NCBI GenBank assembly: GCA_949297015.1
Contig: CASFRF010000008.1
Span: 1-48,449 of the forward strand
Origin: an uncultured bacterium
GTDB taxonomy: Bacteria > Verrucomicrobiota > Lentisphaeria > Victivallales > Victivallaceae
DNA: 48,449 bases
Reading direction: 5' to 3'
Within the stretch, counting starts at the first letter, position 1. Each line of letters starts with the position of its first letter. The position numbers and the translations under genes are program-made. The notes beneath the pieces are model-generated. The model was given only the letters and a program-made list of their open reading frames with translations. It was not told the origin of the DNA and ran no database searches. This document shows, piece after piece, positions 34,465-45,809 of this stretch.

Positions 34465-35328
34465 ATGATTGAACTTCCTTTCACCCCCGATTTCCGCAAT
34501 GAAATCGCGGTGGTCACCGGCGGCGGCGGCATCCTCTGCGGCCTGATGGCTGAGGTGCTGGCCCGGTGCGGCGCCCGCGTCGCGATTCTCGATCTCAAAC
34601 CGGAGAGCGCGCAGCGGGTAGCCGACCGGATCACGGCGGACGGCGGCACCGCGATCGGGTTGGCGGCCAATGTGCTGGAGCCGGAGAGTCTGCGCCGGGC
34701 CGAAGCTGAAATCGTCGCCCGGTTCGGCGGGTCCTGCACGCTGCTGGTCAACGGAGCGGGGGGAAATCATCCCAAAGGAACCACCACCCGCGATTTTCTG
34801 GAACCCTCCGATCTGAGCGCAACGCCGGAGCCCGGAACCACCTTTTTCGACCTGGATCCGGCGGGCGTCGGCTTTGTCTTCAATTTGAATTTTCTGGGGA
34901 CCTTGCTGCCAAGTCAGGTCTTCTGCCGCGCCATGGCCGCCCAGGGTGGCGGCACGGTCATCAACATCTCCTCGATGAACGCCTTCCGGCCGCTGACCCG
35001 GATCCCCGCCTACAGCGGGGCGAAGGCGGCGATCAGCAACTTCACGCAGTGGCTTGCGGTGCATTTGTCGCGAGTCGGGATCCGGGTCAACGCCATCGCG
35101 CCGGGCTTTTTCCTGACCGATCAGAACCGGACGCTGCTGACCAATCCGGACGGCTCGTTGACCGCCCGCGGCGAAAAAATTCTCGCACATACCCCGCAGG
35201 GCCGCTTCGGCACGCCGGAGGATCTGGCCGGGGCGCTGCTGTTCCTGGCGGACCGGAAGGCCTCCGGTTTCGTCAACGGCGTGGTGCTGCCGGTGGACGG
35301 CGCCTTCGCCGCCTACTCGGGAGTCTAG
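34465..35328 (+). CDS. SDR oxidoreductase, fructuronate reductase (UxuB)-like
   Basis: 287-residue short-chain dehydrogenase. The N-terminal cofactor loop is VVTGGGGILCG; NGAGG, catalytic Ser in NISSMN and YxxxK in AYSGAKAA follow. The long segment between NGAGGNHPKG and FNLNFLGTLLPSQVF, and the C-terminal DGAFAAYSGV, are typical of the SDR-type D-mannonate oxidoreductases of Firmicutes and gut bacteria. It would interconvert D-fructuronate and D-mannonate in glucuronate breakdown. AAGGAG stands 8 nt before the ATG. It lies 25 nt after the NAD kinase gene and 3 nt before hisH. Confidence 0.82.
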   Translation: MIELPFTPDFRNEIAVVTGGGGILCGLMAEVLARCGARVAILDLKPESAQRVADRITADGGTAIGLAANVLEPESLRRAEAEIVARFGGSCTLLVNGAGGNHPKGTTTRDFLEPSDLSATPEPGTTFFDLDPAGVGFVFNLNFLGTLLPSQVFCRAMAAQGGGTVINISSMNAFRPLTRIPAYSGAKAAISNFTQWLAVHLSRVGIRVNAIAPGFFLTDQNRTLLTNPDGSLTARGEKILAHTPQGRFGTPEDLAGALLFLADRKASGFVNGVVLPVDGAFAAYSGV

Positions 35329-35331
35329 CCG

Positions 35332-35942
35332 ATGATCGCCGTGATCGACTACCGCATGGGCAATCTGTTCTCGGTGGTCAAAGCGCTGGAGTACGTCGGC
35401 GGCGAGGTCCGGGTGCTGGAGCAACCGGAGGAGCTGGAACACTTCGGAGCGTGCCTGCTGCCCGGAGTCGGCAACTTCGGCGACGGCGCGGAGGCGCTGC
35501 ACAGTCGGGGCTGGACTCCGGTGCTGCGGCGCTTCATCGCCGGAGGCCGACCCTTTTTCGGGATCTGCCTCGGCATGCAGCTGCTGCTCGACGCCAGCGA
35601 GGAGGCTCCCGGCGCCGCCGGACTCGGGGTGATTCCGGGACCCGTCCGGCGCTTTCCCCCCGCCGTGGGGAAGGTGCCGCACATGGGCTGGAACACGGTC
35701 GCCTGGTCCGACCGGCTGCCGGTCGGACTGGAAGCGCTGCCGGAGGAAAGCTACTACTTCGTCCACTCCTACTACGCGTGTCCCGACGATCCGGCGTGGC
35801 GACTCGGGCGCTGCAACTACACGATTGACTTCGCGGCGGCGCTGGGGCGCGACCGGCTGCTGGCCACGCAGTTTCATCCGGAAAAGAGTCAGCAGTCGGG
35901 ATTGCGTCTGCTGACCGCGTTCGTCGCGGCGGAGCAGGCGTC

Positions 35943-35946
<4 letters not shown>
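35332..35946 (+). CDS. hisH: Imidazole glycerol phosphate synthase glutaminase subunit
   Basis: 204-residue class I glutamine amidotransferase that supplies ammonia to HisF in histidine synthesis. Seen: IDYRMGNLFSV at the N-terminus, oxyanion PGVGNFGDG, nucleophile Cys79 in GICLGMQLL, HMGWN, and the His/Glu pair in TQFHPEKSQ. Its partner hisF and other his genes are not in the window, so it is separated from the pathway here. It is packed between the SDR gene (3 nt) and nth (ATGA overlap). Confidence 0.93.
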
Positions 35947-37725
<1,779 letters not shown>

Positions 37726-37749
37726 GCGAATCAGTCTCTGATTCCCCAG

Positions 37750-37790
37750 ACGGGCGGGTGGTTCAAGGCCGCCCGCCCGTTCTGTTTTGT
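37750..37790 (+). terminator. Hairpin between gap and pgk
   Basis: ACGGGCGGG (37750-37758) pairs with CCCGCCCGT (37772-37780), extended inward by weaker pairs, and is followed by TCTGTTTTGT. It is probably a partial terminator that lets gap be made in excess over pgk. Confidence 0.6.
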
Positions 37791-37818
37791 CAACGGTTCA
37801 ACAGGGAGCTAGGAAATC

Positions 37819-39072
37819 ATGAATAAGAAAACCCTCCGCGACGTCGATCTCAAGGGAAAGCGCGTGGTCATGCGCGTCGATTTCAATGTGCCGATCAAGG
37901 AAGGCGTGATCAAGGACGACACCCGGATCAAGGGGGCGCTGCCCTCGATCCAGTATGTGCTCGACCAGGGCGGCAGCGTGGTGCTGATGAGCCATCTGGG
38001 CCGGCCGGCGGAAAAGGGCTACGAGGCCGATTTCAGTCTGAAACCCGTCGCCGACTATCTGGCCAAGATGCTGAATCGGCCGGTGGTCTTCGCGGCGGAT
38101 TGCGCCAAGGCCGACGCCGAAGTTGCGGCGATGAAGCCCGGCAGCGTGGTGATGCTGGAGAACACCCGGTTCTACAAGGAGGAACAGGGCAAGCTCAAGC
38201 AGAAGGAGGGACAGTCCGACGAGGAGTTCAAGGCGCAGAAGGCGGCGCTTAAGGAGAAACAGCAGGAGCTGGCCCGGAAACTCGCCTCCTACGGCGATCT
38301 CTATTGCAATGACGCGTTCGGAACCGCGCACCGGGCTCACGCCTCGACCGCGGTGATCACCAAGTTCCTGAAGCCCGCGGTCGCCGGGTTCCTGATGGAA
38401 AAGGAGCTGGCCTATCTGGGCAGCGCGGTGGAGAATCCGGTGCGTCCGTTCGTGGCGATCCTCGGCGGCGCGAAGGTCTCCGACAAGCTGGCGGTGGTCC
38501 GCAATCTGCTGGGCAAGGTCGATACGCTGATCATCGGCGGCGGCATGGCCTACACCTTCTTGAAGGCGCAGGGGCATGAGGTCGGCAATTCGCTCTGCGA
38601 ACTGGATCAGCTCGACTACGCCAAAGAGATGCTCAATCTGGCCCGTGAGCGCGGCGTCAAGCTGCTGCTGCCGGTCGACAACATCGCGGCGGACAAGTTC
38701 GACGCGAACGCCAATACCCAGGTGGTCGGCGACGACATCCCGGCCGGCTGGATGGCGCTGGATATCGGCCCCAAGACCATCGAGCTCTACAGCGCGGCGA
38801 TCAAGGAGGCCAAAACCGTGGTCTGGAACGGTCCGATGGGTTGCTTTGAAATGCCCGCGTTCAGCAAGGGCACCTTCGGGGTCTGCGCGGCGGTGGCCGG
38901 AGTCAAGGCCAACGGCGGGGTCTCGATCATCGGCGGCGGCGACAGCGTCGCGGCGGTGAACAAGTCCGGTCTGGCCGCTCAGATGAGCCACATCTCCACC
39001 GGCGGCGGCGCTTCGCTCGAGTTCCTCGAGGGCAAGGAGCTGCCCGGCGTGGTGGCGCTGACCGACCGCTGA
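37819..39072 (+). CDS. pgk: Phosphoglycerate kinase
   Basis: Makes ATP from 1,3-bisphosphoglycerate. 417 residues. Seen: [52 protein letters not shown] and the C-terminal nucleotide loop [12 protein letters not shown] short Lys/Glu-rich insertion (about 128-152) follows [12 protein letters not shown], longer than in E. coli but seen in several phyla. AGGGAG precedes the ATG. The next enzyme of the pathway after Gap, it lies 93 bp behind it. Confidence 0.98.
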   Translation: MNKKTLRDVDLKGKRVVMRVDFNVPIKEGVIKDDTRIKGALPSIQYVLDQGGSVVLMSHLGRPAEKGYEADFSLKPVADYLAKMLNRPVVFAADCAKADAEVAAMKPGSVVMLENTRFYKEEQGKLKQKEGQSDEEFKAQKAALKEKQQELARKLASYGDLYCNDAFGTAHRAHASTAVITKFLKPAVAGFLMEKELAYLGSAVENPVRPFVAILGGAKVSDKLAVVRNLLGKVDTLIIGGGMAYTFLKAQGHEVGNSLCELDQLDYAKEMLNLARERGVKLLLPVDNIAADKFDANANTQVVGDDIPAGWMALDIGPKTIELYSAAIKEAKTVVWNGPMGCFEMPAFSKGTFGVCAAVAGVKANGGVSIIGGGDSVAAVNKSGLAAQMSHISTGGGASLEFLEGKELPGVVALTDR

Positions 39073-39086
39073 GTCCGGTCTCCTTC

Positions 39087-39119
39087 CGCACCTCCGCCGG
39101 ACCTCCCGGCGGAGGTGCG
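39087..39119 (+). terminator. Strong hairpin after pgk
   Basis: A 14-bp perfect stem (GCACCTCCGCCGG core at 39088-39100 with 39106-39118) and a 5-nt loop. No T-run follows, so it may be a transcript-end stabiliser or a weak terminator and not a classical one. Confidence 0.5.
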
Positions 39120-39135
39120 CTGAGCTTGCGCTGCC

Positions 39136-39807
39136 ATGAACGACAAGAAATTTGAAAAGAAATTCCGCGCGCTGGAACGTCGACTCAAGCGCCAACTCAA
39201 AAGAGCCCCCGGCTGCCACGACTACGATCACACCTGCCGGGTACTGACCAACGCCGTGACGCTGGCCGAACAACTGCCCGAAGCCGATCTGCAGGTGGTG
39301 CGCATGGCGGCCCTGCTGCACGACTGCGCCCGCACCGAGGAGCTGAGCACCAAGGGCAAGCGCTGTCACGCCCGGCTTGGCGCCGCCCTGGCCAAGACTT
39401 GGCTGGAGGAGGAAGGAGGATTTGAGCCGGACTTCATCAAGCAGGTGGCCAATGCCGTGCGCACCCACCGCTACCGCAGCGGGAAACTCCCCGACACCCT
39501 CGAAGGCGAGATCGTGTACGACGCGGACAAGCTGGACAGCCTCGGGGCGATCGGCATCGGGCGGGCCTTCCTCTTCGCCGGACGCGAAGGAGCCCGGGTT
39601 CACAATTCCGCCCGGGAGGCGCTTCACGGGCGGGCCTACGGTCCGGAGGACACCGCTTATCGCGAATATCTGGTCAAACTCCGGCAGTTGCCGGAGGCGT
39701 TGCGGACGGAACCGGGGCGCGAACTCGCCGCCCGCCGGGCCGAATTCATGCGTGTTTTTTTCGATGAACTGAACCGGGAGACCGGGTTGGAGCAGGAAAG
39801 CTGCTGA
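39136..39807 (+). CDS. HD-domain phosphohydrolase
   Basis: 223-residue metal-dependent phosphohydrolase of the HD superfamily. Seen: HDYDHTCRV with metal-binding His32, ALLHDCAR with His62-Asp63, a later THRYRSGKLPDTLEGEIVYDADKLDSLGAIG supplying the distal Asp. This order resembles the YedJ/YfbR-like small HD proteins, often nucleotide hydrolases. The first 25 residues are rich in Lys and Arg. It stands 63 bp after pgk behind a hairpin and 64 bp before the DUF4838 gene. The substrate is unknown. Confidence 0.8.
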   Translation: MNDKKFEKKFRALERRLKRQLKRAPGCHDYDHTCRVLTNAVTLAEQLPEADLQVVRMAALLHDCARTEELSTKGKRCHARLGAALAKTWLEEEGGFEPDFIKQVANAVRTHRYRSGKLPDTLEGEIVYDADKLDSLGAIGIGRAFLFAGREGARVHNSAREALHGRAYGPEDTAYREYLVKLRQLPEALRTEPGRELAARRAEFMRVFFDELNRETGLEQESC

Positions 39808-39871
39808 GTGTCGCCGCGCCGCTCCCGCTCCCCCCTCCCCTCTAACCCGTCAGCAAACAGGTAGGTGACCG

Positions 39872-41731
39872 ATGAAATTCCAGCTTCCGAATGAGATTCG
39901 TCTATTCGCCCGGTTCCGGGCCGACTCCCGCTGTGCCGAATACGCGCTCTCGGAGCTGGTCCGGCTGTTGACCGCACTGGGCCGAACGGTGGAGGTGAGC
40001 CGCCGCCGGAGCTCCGGCTTCCGGCTGCAACTGGGTGCGCTCCAGTCCGCCCCGAAGCTGACCGGAATCCATCACGACGGCTTTGTGCTGACGGTGGAAC
40101 GAAACGGCGTGGATCTCGCCGCCCGCAACGCCAAGGGCCTGCTCAACGCCGTCTACGAGCTCGCGGAGCAGCTGGGGGTGGCCTTTGTGGAACCGGGGGC
40201 GAAGGGCGAATGGGTGCCGGAAACGCCGCAGCCGCTGGCCCTCGGCACCCAGCGCTGGACGCCCCGTTTCGCCTGGCGGGGGACCTGTTTCTCCTCGCTG
40301 CACGACTTCCCGGTGGCGGAGTGGCTGAAATTTCACGCCAAACTGAAGCTCAACGGCGCCTTTATTGCGGAACCCGAAAACTTCGCCGCGGCGCAGGCGG
40401 TGGTCGAGCAACTCGGCCTCCGGCTGGAACTCGGGCAGCACGGCTTCCGGGAGCTTCTGCCGCGCAGCGATTTTGAGAAACACCCGGAGCGCTTCCGGAT
40501 GCACCAGCCGGAGGATTTCGGCGGCCGCCGGGTCGCCGATTACAACTGCTGTGTAACCCACCCCGAAACCCAACGCCTGCTGGCGGAGAACTTCCGGAAG
40601 TTCCTCGACCGGATCGGACCGGCCTACGCCGTTCACTGCTGGCCCGACGACCTGCCCGGTTCGGGCTGGTGTCTGTGTCCCTCCTGCCGCAGTTTGACCA
40701 ACTCCGATCAGGCGCAGCTGGCCATGCGGATCCTCGGCCACGCCGCCCGCGACTGCGGCCACGGGGCGCGGATTTCGATGCTGGCCTATCACGACACCAT
40801 GTTTCCGGGCGAGCTGATCGCCCCCGACGACACCAATTTTCTCTTGTTCGCCCCCCGGGAACGCTGTTACGGACATGGACTCGGCGACGACGCCTGCCCC
40901 CGCAACCGCCACTATCTGGAGGCGCTCCGCCGCTGGCGGAAACGGTTCCGGGGCATTCCCGACAGCCACGTCTTCGAGTACTATTTCGACCAGATCCTGT
41001 TCCGCGGCATGTACTTCTTTCTGCCCCGCATCATTCTGGAGGACCTGAAGACCTACGCCGCGTACGGCATCGAATCCTATTTCCCGCTGCAGGTGGCCGG
41101 TCCGCTGCTGGCGCCGGAGTACAATCTGGCGGTCTTCGTCCGGGCCCAGTGGGATGAACAGCTGACCGTCTCCCGGGTGCTCACCGATCTAGCCCGGAGT
41201 CTCGCGCCGGAACACCCCGGTCCCTTCCGCCGCTACCTCGCCGCCCGCGCCGCAGCCTTCCAGCTGGCGGCGCAAACCTGCGAACATCAGCTGGGAATCT
41301 ACCTCGATTACCGCTGGCTGCCGGAATCCGACACCCCCTTCGGCCGCCGGGTGGCGCGTCACTACCGGTCCGCCTCCGACCGGCTCCGCCGGGCGGCCGG
41401 GGAACTGGCCGCCGCCTACCCCGACGCCTCGCCCCGGCTGGCGGACCTGATCCGCCGCGAAGTGGCCCGGGCGGAATTCGAGGCGGCTGAGCTCTCCGGC
41501 ATGGCCGCGCAGCAGACCGGGCTCAACGCGCTGGGACACTATCACAATACGGGCAAGGCCGCCGACCGCCGGGCGGCGGTGACGGCATTCCGACAGGCCA
41601 TTGAGCGCTTTGAACGCTCCCGGGAGCTGGCGGAACGGGCCGGGATCCCGGCAGACGCCTGGTATTTCCACAACGTCAACGACTGGCAGCGGCGCGAATT
41701 GCGCGAGAAAGCCGACAAGTTCGACTTCTGA
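39872..41731 (+). CDS. Cytoplasmic DUF4838-type glycosidase-like protein
   Basis: 619-residue protein. Residues 1-130 resemble the small alpha/beta domain found before GH20, GH67 and GH84 catalytic barrels (SELVRLLTALGRTVEVSRR, ARNAKGLLNAVYELAEQLGV). A barrel-like middle follows with KFHAKLKLNGAFI, HCWPDDLPGSGWCLCPSC, YHDTMFPG and the end of DUF4838 near FEYYFDQILFRGMYFFLP. The last 200 residues are helical. There is no signal peptide. Homologues occur widely in Bacteroidota and PVC carbohydrate loci, but no activity is assigned with confidence. AGGTAGGTG precedes the ATG. Confidence 0.65.
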   Translation: MKFQLPNEIRLFARFRADSRCAEYALSELVRLLTALGRTVEVSRRRSSGFRLQLGALQSAPKLTGIHHDGFVLTVERNGVDLAARNAKGLLNAVYELAEQLGVAFVEPGAKGEWVPETPQPLALGTQRWTPRFAWRGTCFSSLHDFPVAEWLKFHAKLKLNGAFIAEPENFAAAQAVVEQLGLRLELGQHGFRELLPRSDFEKHPERFRMHQPEDFGGRRVADYNCCVTHPETQRLLAENFRKFLDRIGPAYAVHCWPDDLPGSGWCLCPSCRSLTNSDQAQLAMRILGHAARDCGHGARISMLAYHDTMFPGELIAPDDTNFLLFAPRERCYGHGLGDDACPRNRHYLEALRRWRKRFRGIPDSHVFEYYFDQILFRGMYFFLPRIILEDLKTYAAYGIESYFPLQVAGPLLAPEYNLAVFVRAQWDEQLTVSRVLTDLARSLAPEHPGPFRRYLAARAAAFQLAAQTCEHQLGIYLDYRWLPESDTPFGRRVARHYRSASDRLRRAAGELAAAYPDASPRLADLIRREVARAEFEAAELSGMAAQQTGLNALGHYHNTGKAADRRAAVTAFRQAIERFERSRELAERAGIPADAWYFHNVNDWQRRELREKADKFDF

Positions 41732-41739
41732 CCGTACCT

Positions 41740-42645
41740 TCAGTCGAGGAACGACTGCACCCACGCCGCCAGTTCCAAGGGCGGCCGGAGCGGTCGCAGA
41801 AATCCATGGTCTCCGGACCCGCGCCGCCAGTGATAGGCGCCGGTCTCCGGCTCGAACCGCACCGTTCCGCCTGGGACCCGCTCCAGATACGCGCCAGCCA
41901 GCCCCGCGGCGTACAGCACCGCCAGCAGATCCCAGCTCGGACGGCGGAATCCGGTCTGATTGCCGCCCCAGCGGCGATAGGCCTGCGCCGCCGGGCCCGC
42001 ACCGCCGGGAGCCGTCAACACTTCACCCCCCGGCGAACTGACCGTCAACCGCCCCGGCCAGGAGGCGGTCACCCGGGCGGCGGCGACCGGATCCATGCGC
42101 CAGTTGAACTCCTCAACGCCATCCACCTCCGAAGCGCTGGACATGGTCACCAGTTCCGCCACCTTGTGCGCCACCAGTTCGCGCCCGGAGAGCGGCGACC
42201 AGTCATCCGGCCCCGACTCCAGCAATCCGGCCAGCACCCCGGTCAGCCCGATGGCGCAGCAGGTCACCCCGCCGTCCGGCGCCCCGGCCAGAATCCGGCG
42301 ATAGAGCGCAACGCCCGCTTCCGGAAAAAAGTTGCCGCCCGGCCGCACCCCCGCGGACTCCGCCAGTTCCCGCGTGTAAAAGGGGAAATTCCGCTGCCGC
42401 AATTCCGCCAGCCAGGCCCGGTAGGGCTCGGGATCCGGCCCCGGCCGGATTCCGACCGGCAGCTCGGATCGACCGTAGTACCGCTGTATCGCCTGCACCG
42501 CCGCGCCGGTCCACGGGGAAGCGGTGTCGGCCACCGTCGCCAACAGCCGGATCCTGCCCTGCCCGACCAGACGATGCGCCAGCGCCAGCGCCCCGGCATC
42601 ATCGCAATCGGTCTCCAGATCGGTATCGATCAGCAGCAGCTTCAT
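41740..42645 (-). CDS. Nucleoside hydrolase family protein
   Basis: 301-residue protein of the inosine-uridine-preferring nucleoside hydrolase fold, which splits the N-glycosidic bond of nucleosides. The N-terminal Ca2+ site reads DTDLETDCDDAGAL, with Asp7, Asp9, Asp13, Asp15 and Asp16, close to the DTDIGTDCDDAGAL variant; Glu replaces the usual Gly. A CAIGLTGVLAGLLE stretch and a late Asp in RRPSWDLLAVLYA also fit. The start is at 42645, overlapping the SpoU gene by 4 nt; the frame is open upstream but overlaps that gene. It is last in the FtsQ-like operon. Confidence 0.82.
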   Translation of the reverse strand: MKLLLIDTDLETDCDDAGALALAHRLVGQGRIRLLATVADTASPWTGAAVQAIQRYYGRSELPVGIRPGPDPEPYRAWLAELRQRNFPFYTRELAESAGVRPGGNFFPEAGVALYRRILAGAPDGGVTCCAIGLTGVLAGLLESGPDDWSPLSGRELVAHKVAELVTMSSASEVDGVEEFNWRMDPVAAARVTASWPGRLTVSSPGGEVLTAPGGAGPAAQAYRRWGGNQTGFRRPSWDLLAVLYAAGLAGAYLERVPGGTVRFEPETGAYHWRRGSGDHGFLRPLRPPLELAAWVQSFLD

Positions 42646-43139
42646 GGCCGGAGCCGCGCCAGCCCGTCCAGCGCATAGAGCATGGCCGCAACGGAGTTTC
42701 CGACGTTGATCGAAGTCTTGGTCCCGAACATCGGCAGCATCACCACCCCGTCGCAGGCCGCCAGCGTCTCGGGCAGCACCCCCAGCGCCTCGTTGCCGAA
42801 GATCAGCGCCAGCGGATAGGAGAATTGCCACTCCCAGACCAGCCGGGCGCCCGGCGCGGTATCCACCGCCAGAATCTGCCGCATCCCCTCGCGCCGCAAC
42901 AAGGCCACCGCCTCAAGCGAAGTGGCGACCCGGCGGCAGGGCACCAGCAGTTCGGTACCCATGGCGGTCCGGGCCAGCTTGGGATGGGGCGGCGCCGGGG
43001 TATAGCCGCAGGCGATGATCTCCCGCGCCCCCACCGCCTCGGCCAACCGGAAAATATTCCCGGTGTTGTGCGCGCTGCGCAGACGGTCCAGCACCAGCGT
43101 GATCGAGCGTTCAGCCGACTTGCATGGTGTGGAGTTCAT
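42642..43139 (-). CDS. SpoU/TrmH-family RNA 2'-O-methyltransferase
   Basis: 165-residue SPOUT enzyme that methylates ribose in tRNA or rRNA using S-adenosylmethionine bound in a trefoil knot. Seen: motif 1 RSAHNTGNIFRLAEAVG, motif 2 LALIFGNEALGV and motif 3 LPMFGTKTSINVGNSVAAMLYAL. The short form without N-terminal domain resembles TrmH/TrmL-like enzymes; the exact target is unclear. It overlaps the 3' end of the ABC transporter gene by 29 nt, with an AAGGGG Shine-Dalgarno inside that gene. Confidence 0.9.
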   Translation of the reverse strand: MNSTPCKSAERSITLVLDRLRSAHNTGNIFRLAEAVGAREIIACGYTPAPPHPKLARTAMGTELLVPCRRVATSLEAVALLRREGMRQILAVDTAPGARLVWEWQFSYPLALIFGNEALGVLPETLAACDGVVMLPMFGTKTSINVGNSVAAMLYALDGLARLRP

Positions 43140-44898
43140 AGTAATACCCCTTCTTCGCCATCAGTTCCTCGAAGGTGCCGTGTTCCACCACCTTCCCGCC
43201 GCGCAGACAGTAGATCAGGTCGGCGTGACGCACGGTGGACAACCGGTGCGCGATCAGAATGGTGGTCCGGTTGCGGCAGAGCTCGGCCATCGACTGCTGA
43301 ATCAGCGCCTCGGATTGATTGTCCAGCGCGCTGGTGGCTTCGTCGAAAATCAGGATCGGCGGGTTTTTCAAGAACACCCGGGCGATGGAGATGCGCTGCC
43401 GCTGACCGCCGGAGAGCCGCACGCCCCGCTCCCCGACCAGGGTGTCGAAGCCTTCCGGCAGCGACACGATGTAGTCGTAAATATTGGCGGCCCTGGCGGC
43501 AGCGGCGACCTCCTCGTCGGTGGCCTCGGGCTTGCCGAACCGGATGTTTTCGCCGATGGTCCCGTCAAAGAGGAACGGCGACTGCTGGACAATGCCGATA
43601 TTCTGACGCAACGAGCGCTGAGTCAGCTCCGAGACCTCCTGGCCGTCGATGGTGAGCGACCCGGAATCGATCTCGTAGAACCGGGGGATCAGCGCCGCAA
43701 TGGTGCTCTTGCCCGCGCCCGACTCCCCGACCAGCGCCACCAGCTTGCCGGCCGGAGCCTCCAGCTCGATGTTCTGCAGCCGCCACTCCTCCTCGCCTTC
43801 GCCCTCGCCGCCGCGTCCGGGATAGTGGAAATTGACGCCGCGGAACTTCACTTCGCCCCGCGGACTCGTCAGCGGCCGGGCGCCGGGCCGGTCGACGATC
43901 TCCGGACTCTCCTGCATCACCTCCAGAAAGCGCTCGAAGGCGGTGATTCCCTGCAAAAACTGTTCGACGAAGGCGACCATCCGGAAGATCGGCATGACGA
44001 TGTAGCGCGAATACATGAAGAAGGTGATGACCTCCGCCAGATCGGCGTTCCCCCGGAACACCAGTACCGCGCCGGCTCCGATGAACAGCAAACTGTAGCA
44101 CTGCATCAGGAAGGAGATGCCGGTGTGGAAGTTGGCCATGGCGCCGTAGACGTTTTCACGGGCCAGCCGGAAATTCCGGTTGACCTCGACGAAGCGCTCG
44201 AACTCATAGGGTTCGTTGGTGAAGGATTTGACCTCCCGGATCCCCTGAATGGAGTTCTCGACCCGGCTGTTGATCTCGGCCACCTCGATCCGGACCCGCT
44301 GAAAGCCCTCGTGCATCCGGCGGCGGAAGATCACCCCCCAGAGGACGACGAAGGGCAGCGGGATCAGGGTGATCAGCGCCAGTTTCCAGTTCAAATAGAA
44401 CATCGTGCCGAAGGCGCCGATCAGGGTGATCGAAGCGATCAGCAGATCCTCGGGGCCGTGATGCGCGGCCTCGGCGATCTGGGTCAGGTCGTTGGAGATC
44501 CGCGACATCAAATGTCCGGTCTTGGTCCGGTCGAAGTACCCGAAGGAGAGCTTCTGCAGATGCCGGAACAGATCGGCGCGCATATCCGCCTCCATGCGCA
44601 CCCCGAGCACATGTCCCCAGCGGGTGCTGATGAAATCCCCCGCCGCGGTCAGCGCCGCCAGCACCAGCAACGCCGCCAGCAGCCACCAGAGCAACGTCCA
44701 GTTACGCTCCGGCAAGGCCTCGTCGAAGACCCGGTAGGTGACCAGCGGCAGCAGGATGGTGAACCCCGCCTGAGCCAGGGCCGACCCCATATCCAGCACA
44801 AACAACCAGCCGTGCGGTCGGTAATAGGCGACAAAGCGGCGCAACTTTTGTCCGGCGCTCAGCTTCACCGTCTTCTGCTCGTTCCCTGCTCCGCTCAT
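43111..44898 (-). CDS. ABC-type exporter, fused membrane and ATPase domains (MsbA/MdlB-like)
   Basis: 595-residue half-transporter that works as a homodimer in the inner membrane. Six helices lie within residues 28-320, with the coupling segment FGYFDRTKTGHLMSRISND. The ATPase domain (about 350-590) has Walker A GESGAGKST, Q-loop VQQSPFLFDGTI, signature LSGGQRQR, Walker B ILIFDEATSALD and the switch His in AHRLSTV. The substrate could be a lipid or a drug; sequence alone does not decide. ATGA overlap joins it to the FtsQ-like gene upstream. Confidence 0.92.
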   Translation of the reverse strand: MSGAGNEQKTVKLSAGQKLRRFVAYYRPHGWLFVLDMGSALAQAGFTILLPLVTYRVFDEALPERNWTLLWWLLAALLVLAALTAAGDFISTRWGHVLGVRMEADMRADLFRHLQKLSFGYFDRTKTGHLMSRISNDLTQIAEAAHHGPEDLLIASITLIGAFGTMFYLNWKLALITLIPLPFVVLWGVIFRRRMHEGFQRVRIEVAEINSRVENSIQGIREVKSFTNEPYEFERFVEVNRNFRLARENVYGAMANFHTGISFLMQCYSLLFIGAGAVLVFRGNADLAEVITFFMYSRYIVMPIFRMVAFVEQFLQGITAFERFLEVMQESPEIVDRPGARPLTSPRGEVKFRGVNFHYPGRGGEGEGEEEWRLQNIELEAPAGKLVALVGESGAGKSTIAALIPRFYEIDSGSLTIDGQEVSELTQRSLRQNIGIVQQSPFLFDGTIGENIRFGKPEATDEEVAAAARAANIYDYIVSLPEGFDTLVGERGVRLSGGQRQRISIARVFLKNPPILIFDEATSALDNQSEALIQQSMAELCRNRTTILIAHRLSTVRHADLIYCLRGGKVVEHGTFEELMAKKGYYYELHTMQVG

Positions 44899-45716
44899 TG
44901 CACGATCAGCGCTCCGTCAAACAGCAAATTGAACCGGCTCCGCCGCTCGCCGGAGCTCTCGGCATTGATGATCGCCTGCTGCAGGTTGGTCAGTAGAAAG
45001 TTGTAGTTCTGCGATTTCGGCGGGAGCTTCACTTGATAGGAACGCCGGTTCCGGTAGCGGATCAAAAGCTCCAGCTGGTCCGGATTCCCGACGCTGAGCC
45101 ACAGCAAATTGAAGTCGGAAAAGTTGCGCACGATCTTCATCAAAACATCCAGCGCCGGGGTCAGCTGCTCCAGCCGCTGCCCAGGCTGCAGTCCCCCCGG
45201 CGGGACCTTGACCCCGGAGGCGATCGGCAGCTGGGTCGGAATATTCATCGCCCGGGAGCGCTGCAACACCACCGCATCCTCATCCACTACCCAGTCCGAG
45301 CCGGGGCTGCCCAGCGCCAGCCGGGGGATCCGCTCGCTGATCCGAATCCGCAACGTGTCCGGCAAAATCCGCACGACCTCGCAATTCCGGACGTTGGGAA
45401 TCGCCTGCAACCGGTCCCGGAGCTCCCCGAGTTTGAGTTCAAACAGATTGTCCCGCCCCACCTGAAGCCCCAGTTCGCGCTGCAACTCTTCCGGATGCTC
45501 CTGCCAGTAGCCGGAGCTCTTGAGCTCCACCTGAAACAGGGTGAAGCGCGGATTCCGGACAAACCAGATGCGATAGCACCAGAACAGCCCCGCCCCCAGC
45601 AACGCCGCGCCCACGACGACCACCAGCACGCCGATCAACACCCGCCGCCGCTTCCGTCGCTGCTCGTCATCGGGGGGTTCGGCCCCGGATTTTCGGTTTC
45701 CTCGGTTTTCCATCAT
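44895..45716 (-). CDS. FtsQ/DivIB-like POTRA-domain protein
   Basis: 273-residue bitopic membrane protein. The cytoplasmic N-terminus is rich in Arg, Lys, Asp and Glu, followed by one helix (about 27-48). A POTRA domain (about 55-125; FTLFQVELKSSGYW, IPNVRNCEVVRILPDTLRIRISERIPRLAL) comes next, then a beta domain with WVVDEDAVVLQ. This layout is that of the divisome protein FtsQ. It is not beside ftsA, ftsZ or mur genes, so the identity rests on architecture. Start is ATG 45716 or the adjacent ATG 45713. The putative -10 ends only 8 nt before it and no Shine-Dalgarno fits, suggesting a leaderless mRNA. It heads an operon with the ABC exporter. Confidence 0.75.
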   Translation of the reverse strand: MMENRGNRKSGAEPPDDEQRRKRRRVLIGVLVVVVGAALLGAGLFWCYRIWFVRNPRFTLFQVELKSSGYWQEHPEELQRELGLQVGRDNLFELKLGELRDRLQAIPNVRNCEVVRILPDTLRIRISERIPRLALGSPGSDWVVDEDAVVLQRSRAMNIPTQLPIASGVKVPPGGLQPGQRLEQLTPALDVLMKIVRNFSDFNLLWLSVGNPDQLELLIRYRNRRSYQVKLPPKSQNYNFLLTNLQQAIINAESSGERRSRFNLLFDGALIVQ

Positions 45717-45724
45717 AATGGGGT

Positions 45725-45730
45725 AATATA
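45725..45730 (-). promoter_or_regulatory. -10 element of the FtsQ-like operon
   Basis: Minus-strand TATATT (45730-45725), 8 nt before the ATG at 45716. The -35 is weak (CTGTAA at 17 bp). Transcription should begin within one or two bases of the start codon. Confidence 0.5.
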
Positions 45731-45773
45731 GCGACCTTTGGCGGTTTTTACAGTGGATTTCCGGAAATTGTCG

Positions 45774-45802
45774 TTGTTTTTCCGGATTTTCCGTGCTATA
45801 TT
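45774..45802 (+). promoter_or_regulatory. recQ promoter
   Basis: TTGTTT (45774-45779), 17-bp spacer, TATATT (45797-45802). The -10 ends 7 nt before the recQ ATG, so the transcript is expected to begin at or next to the start codon. Confidence 0.65.
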
Positions 45803-45809
45803 CCCCGGC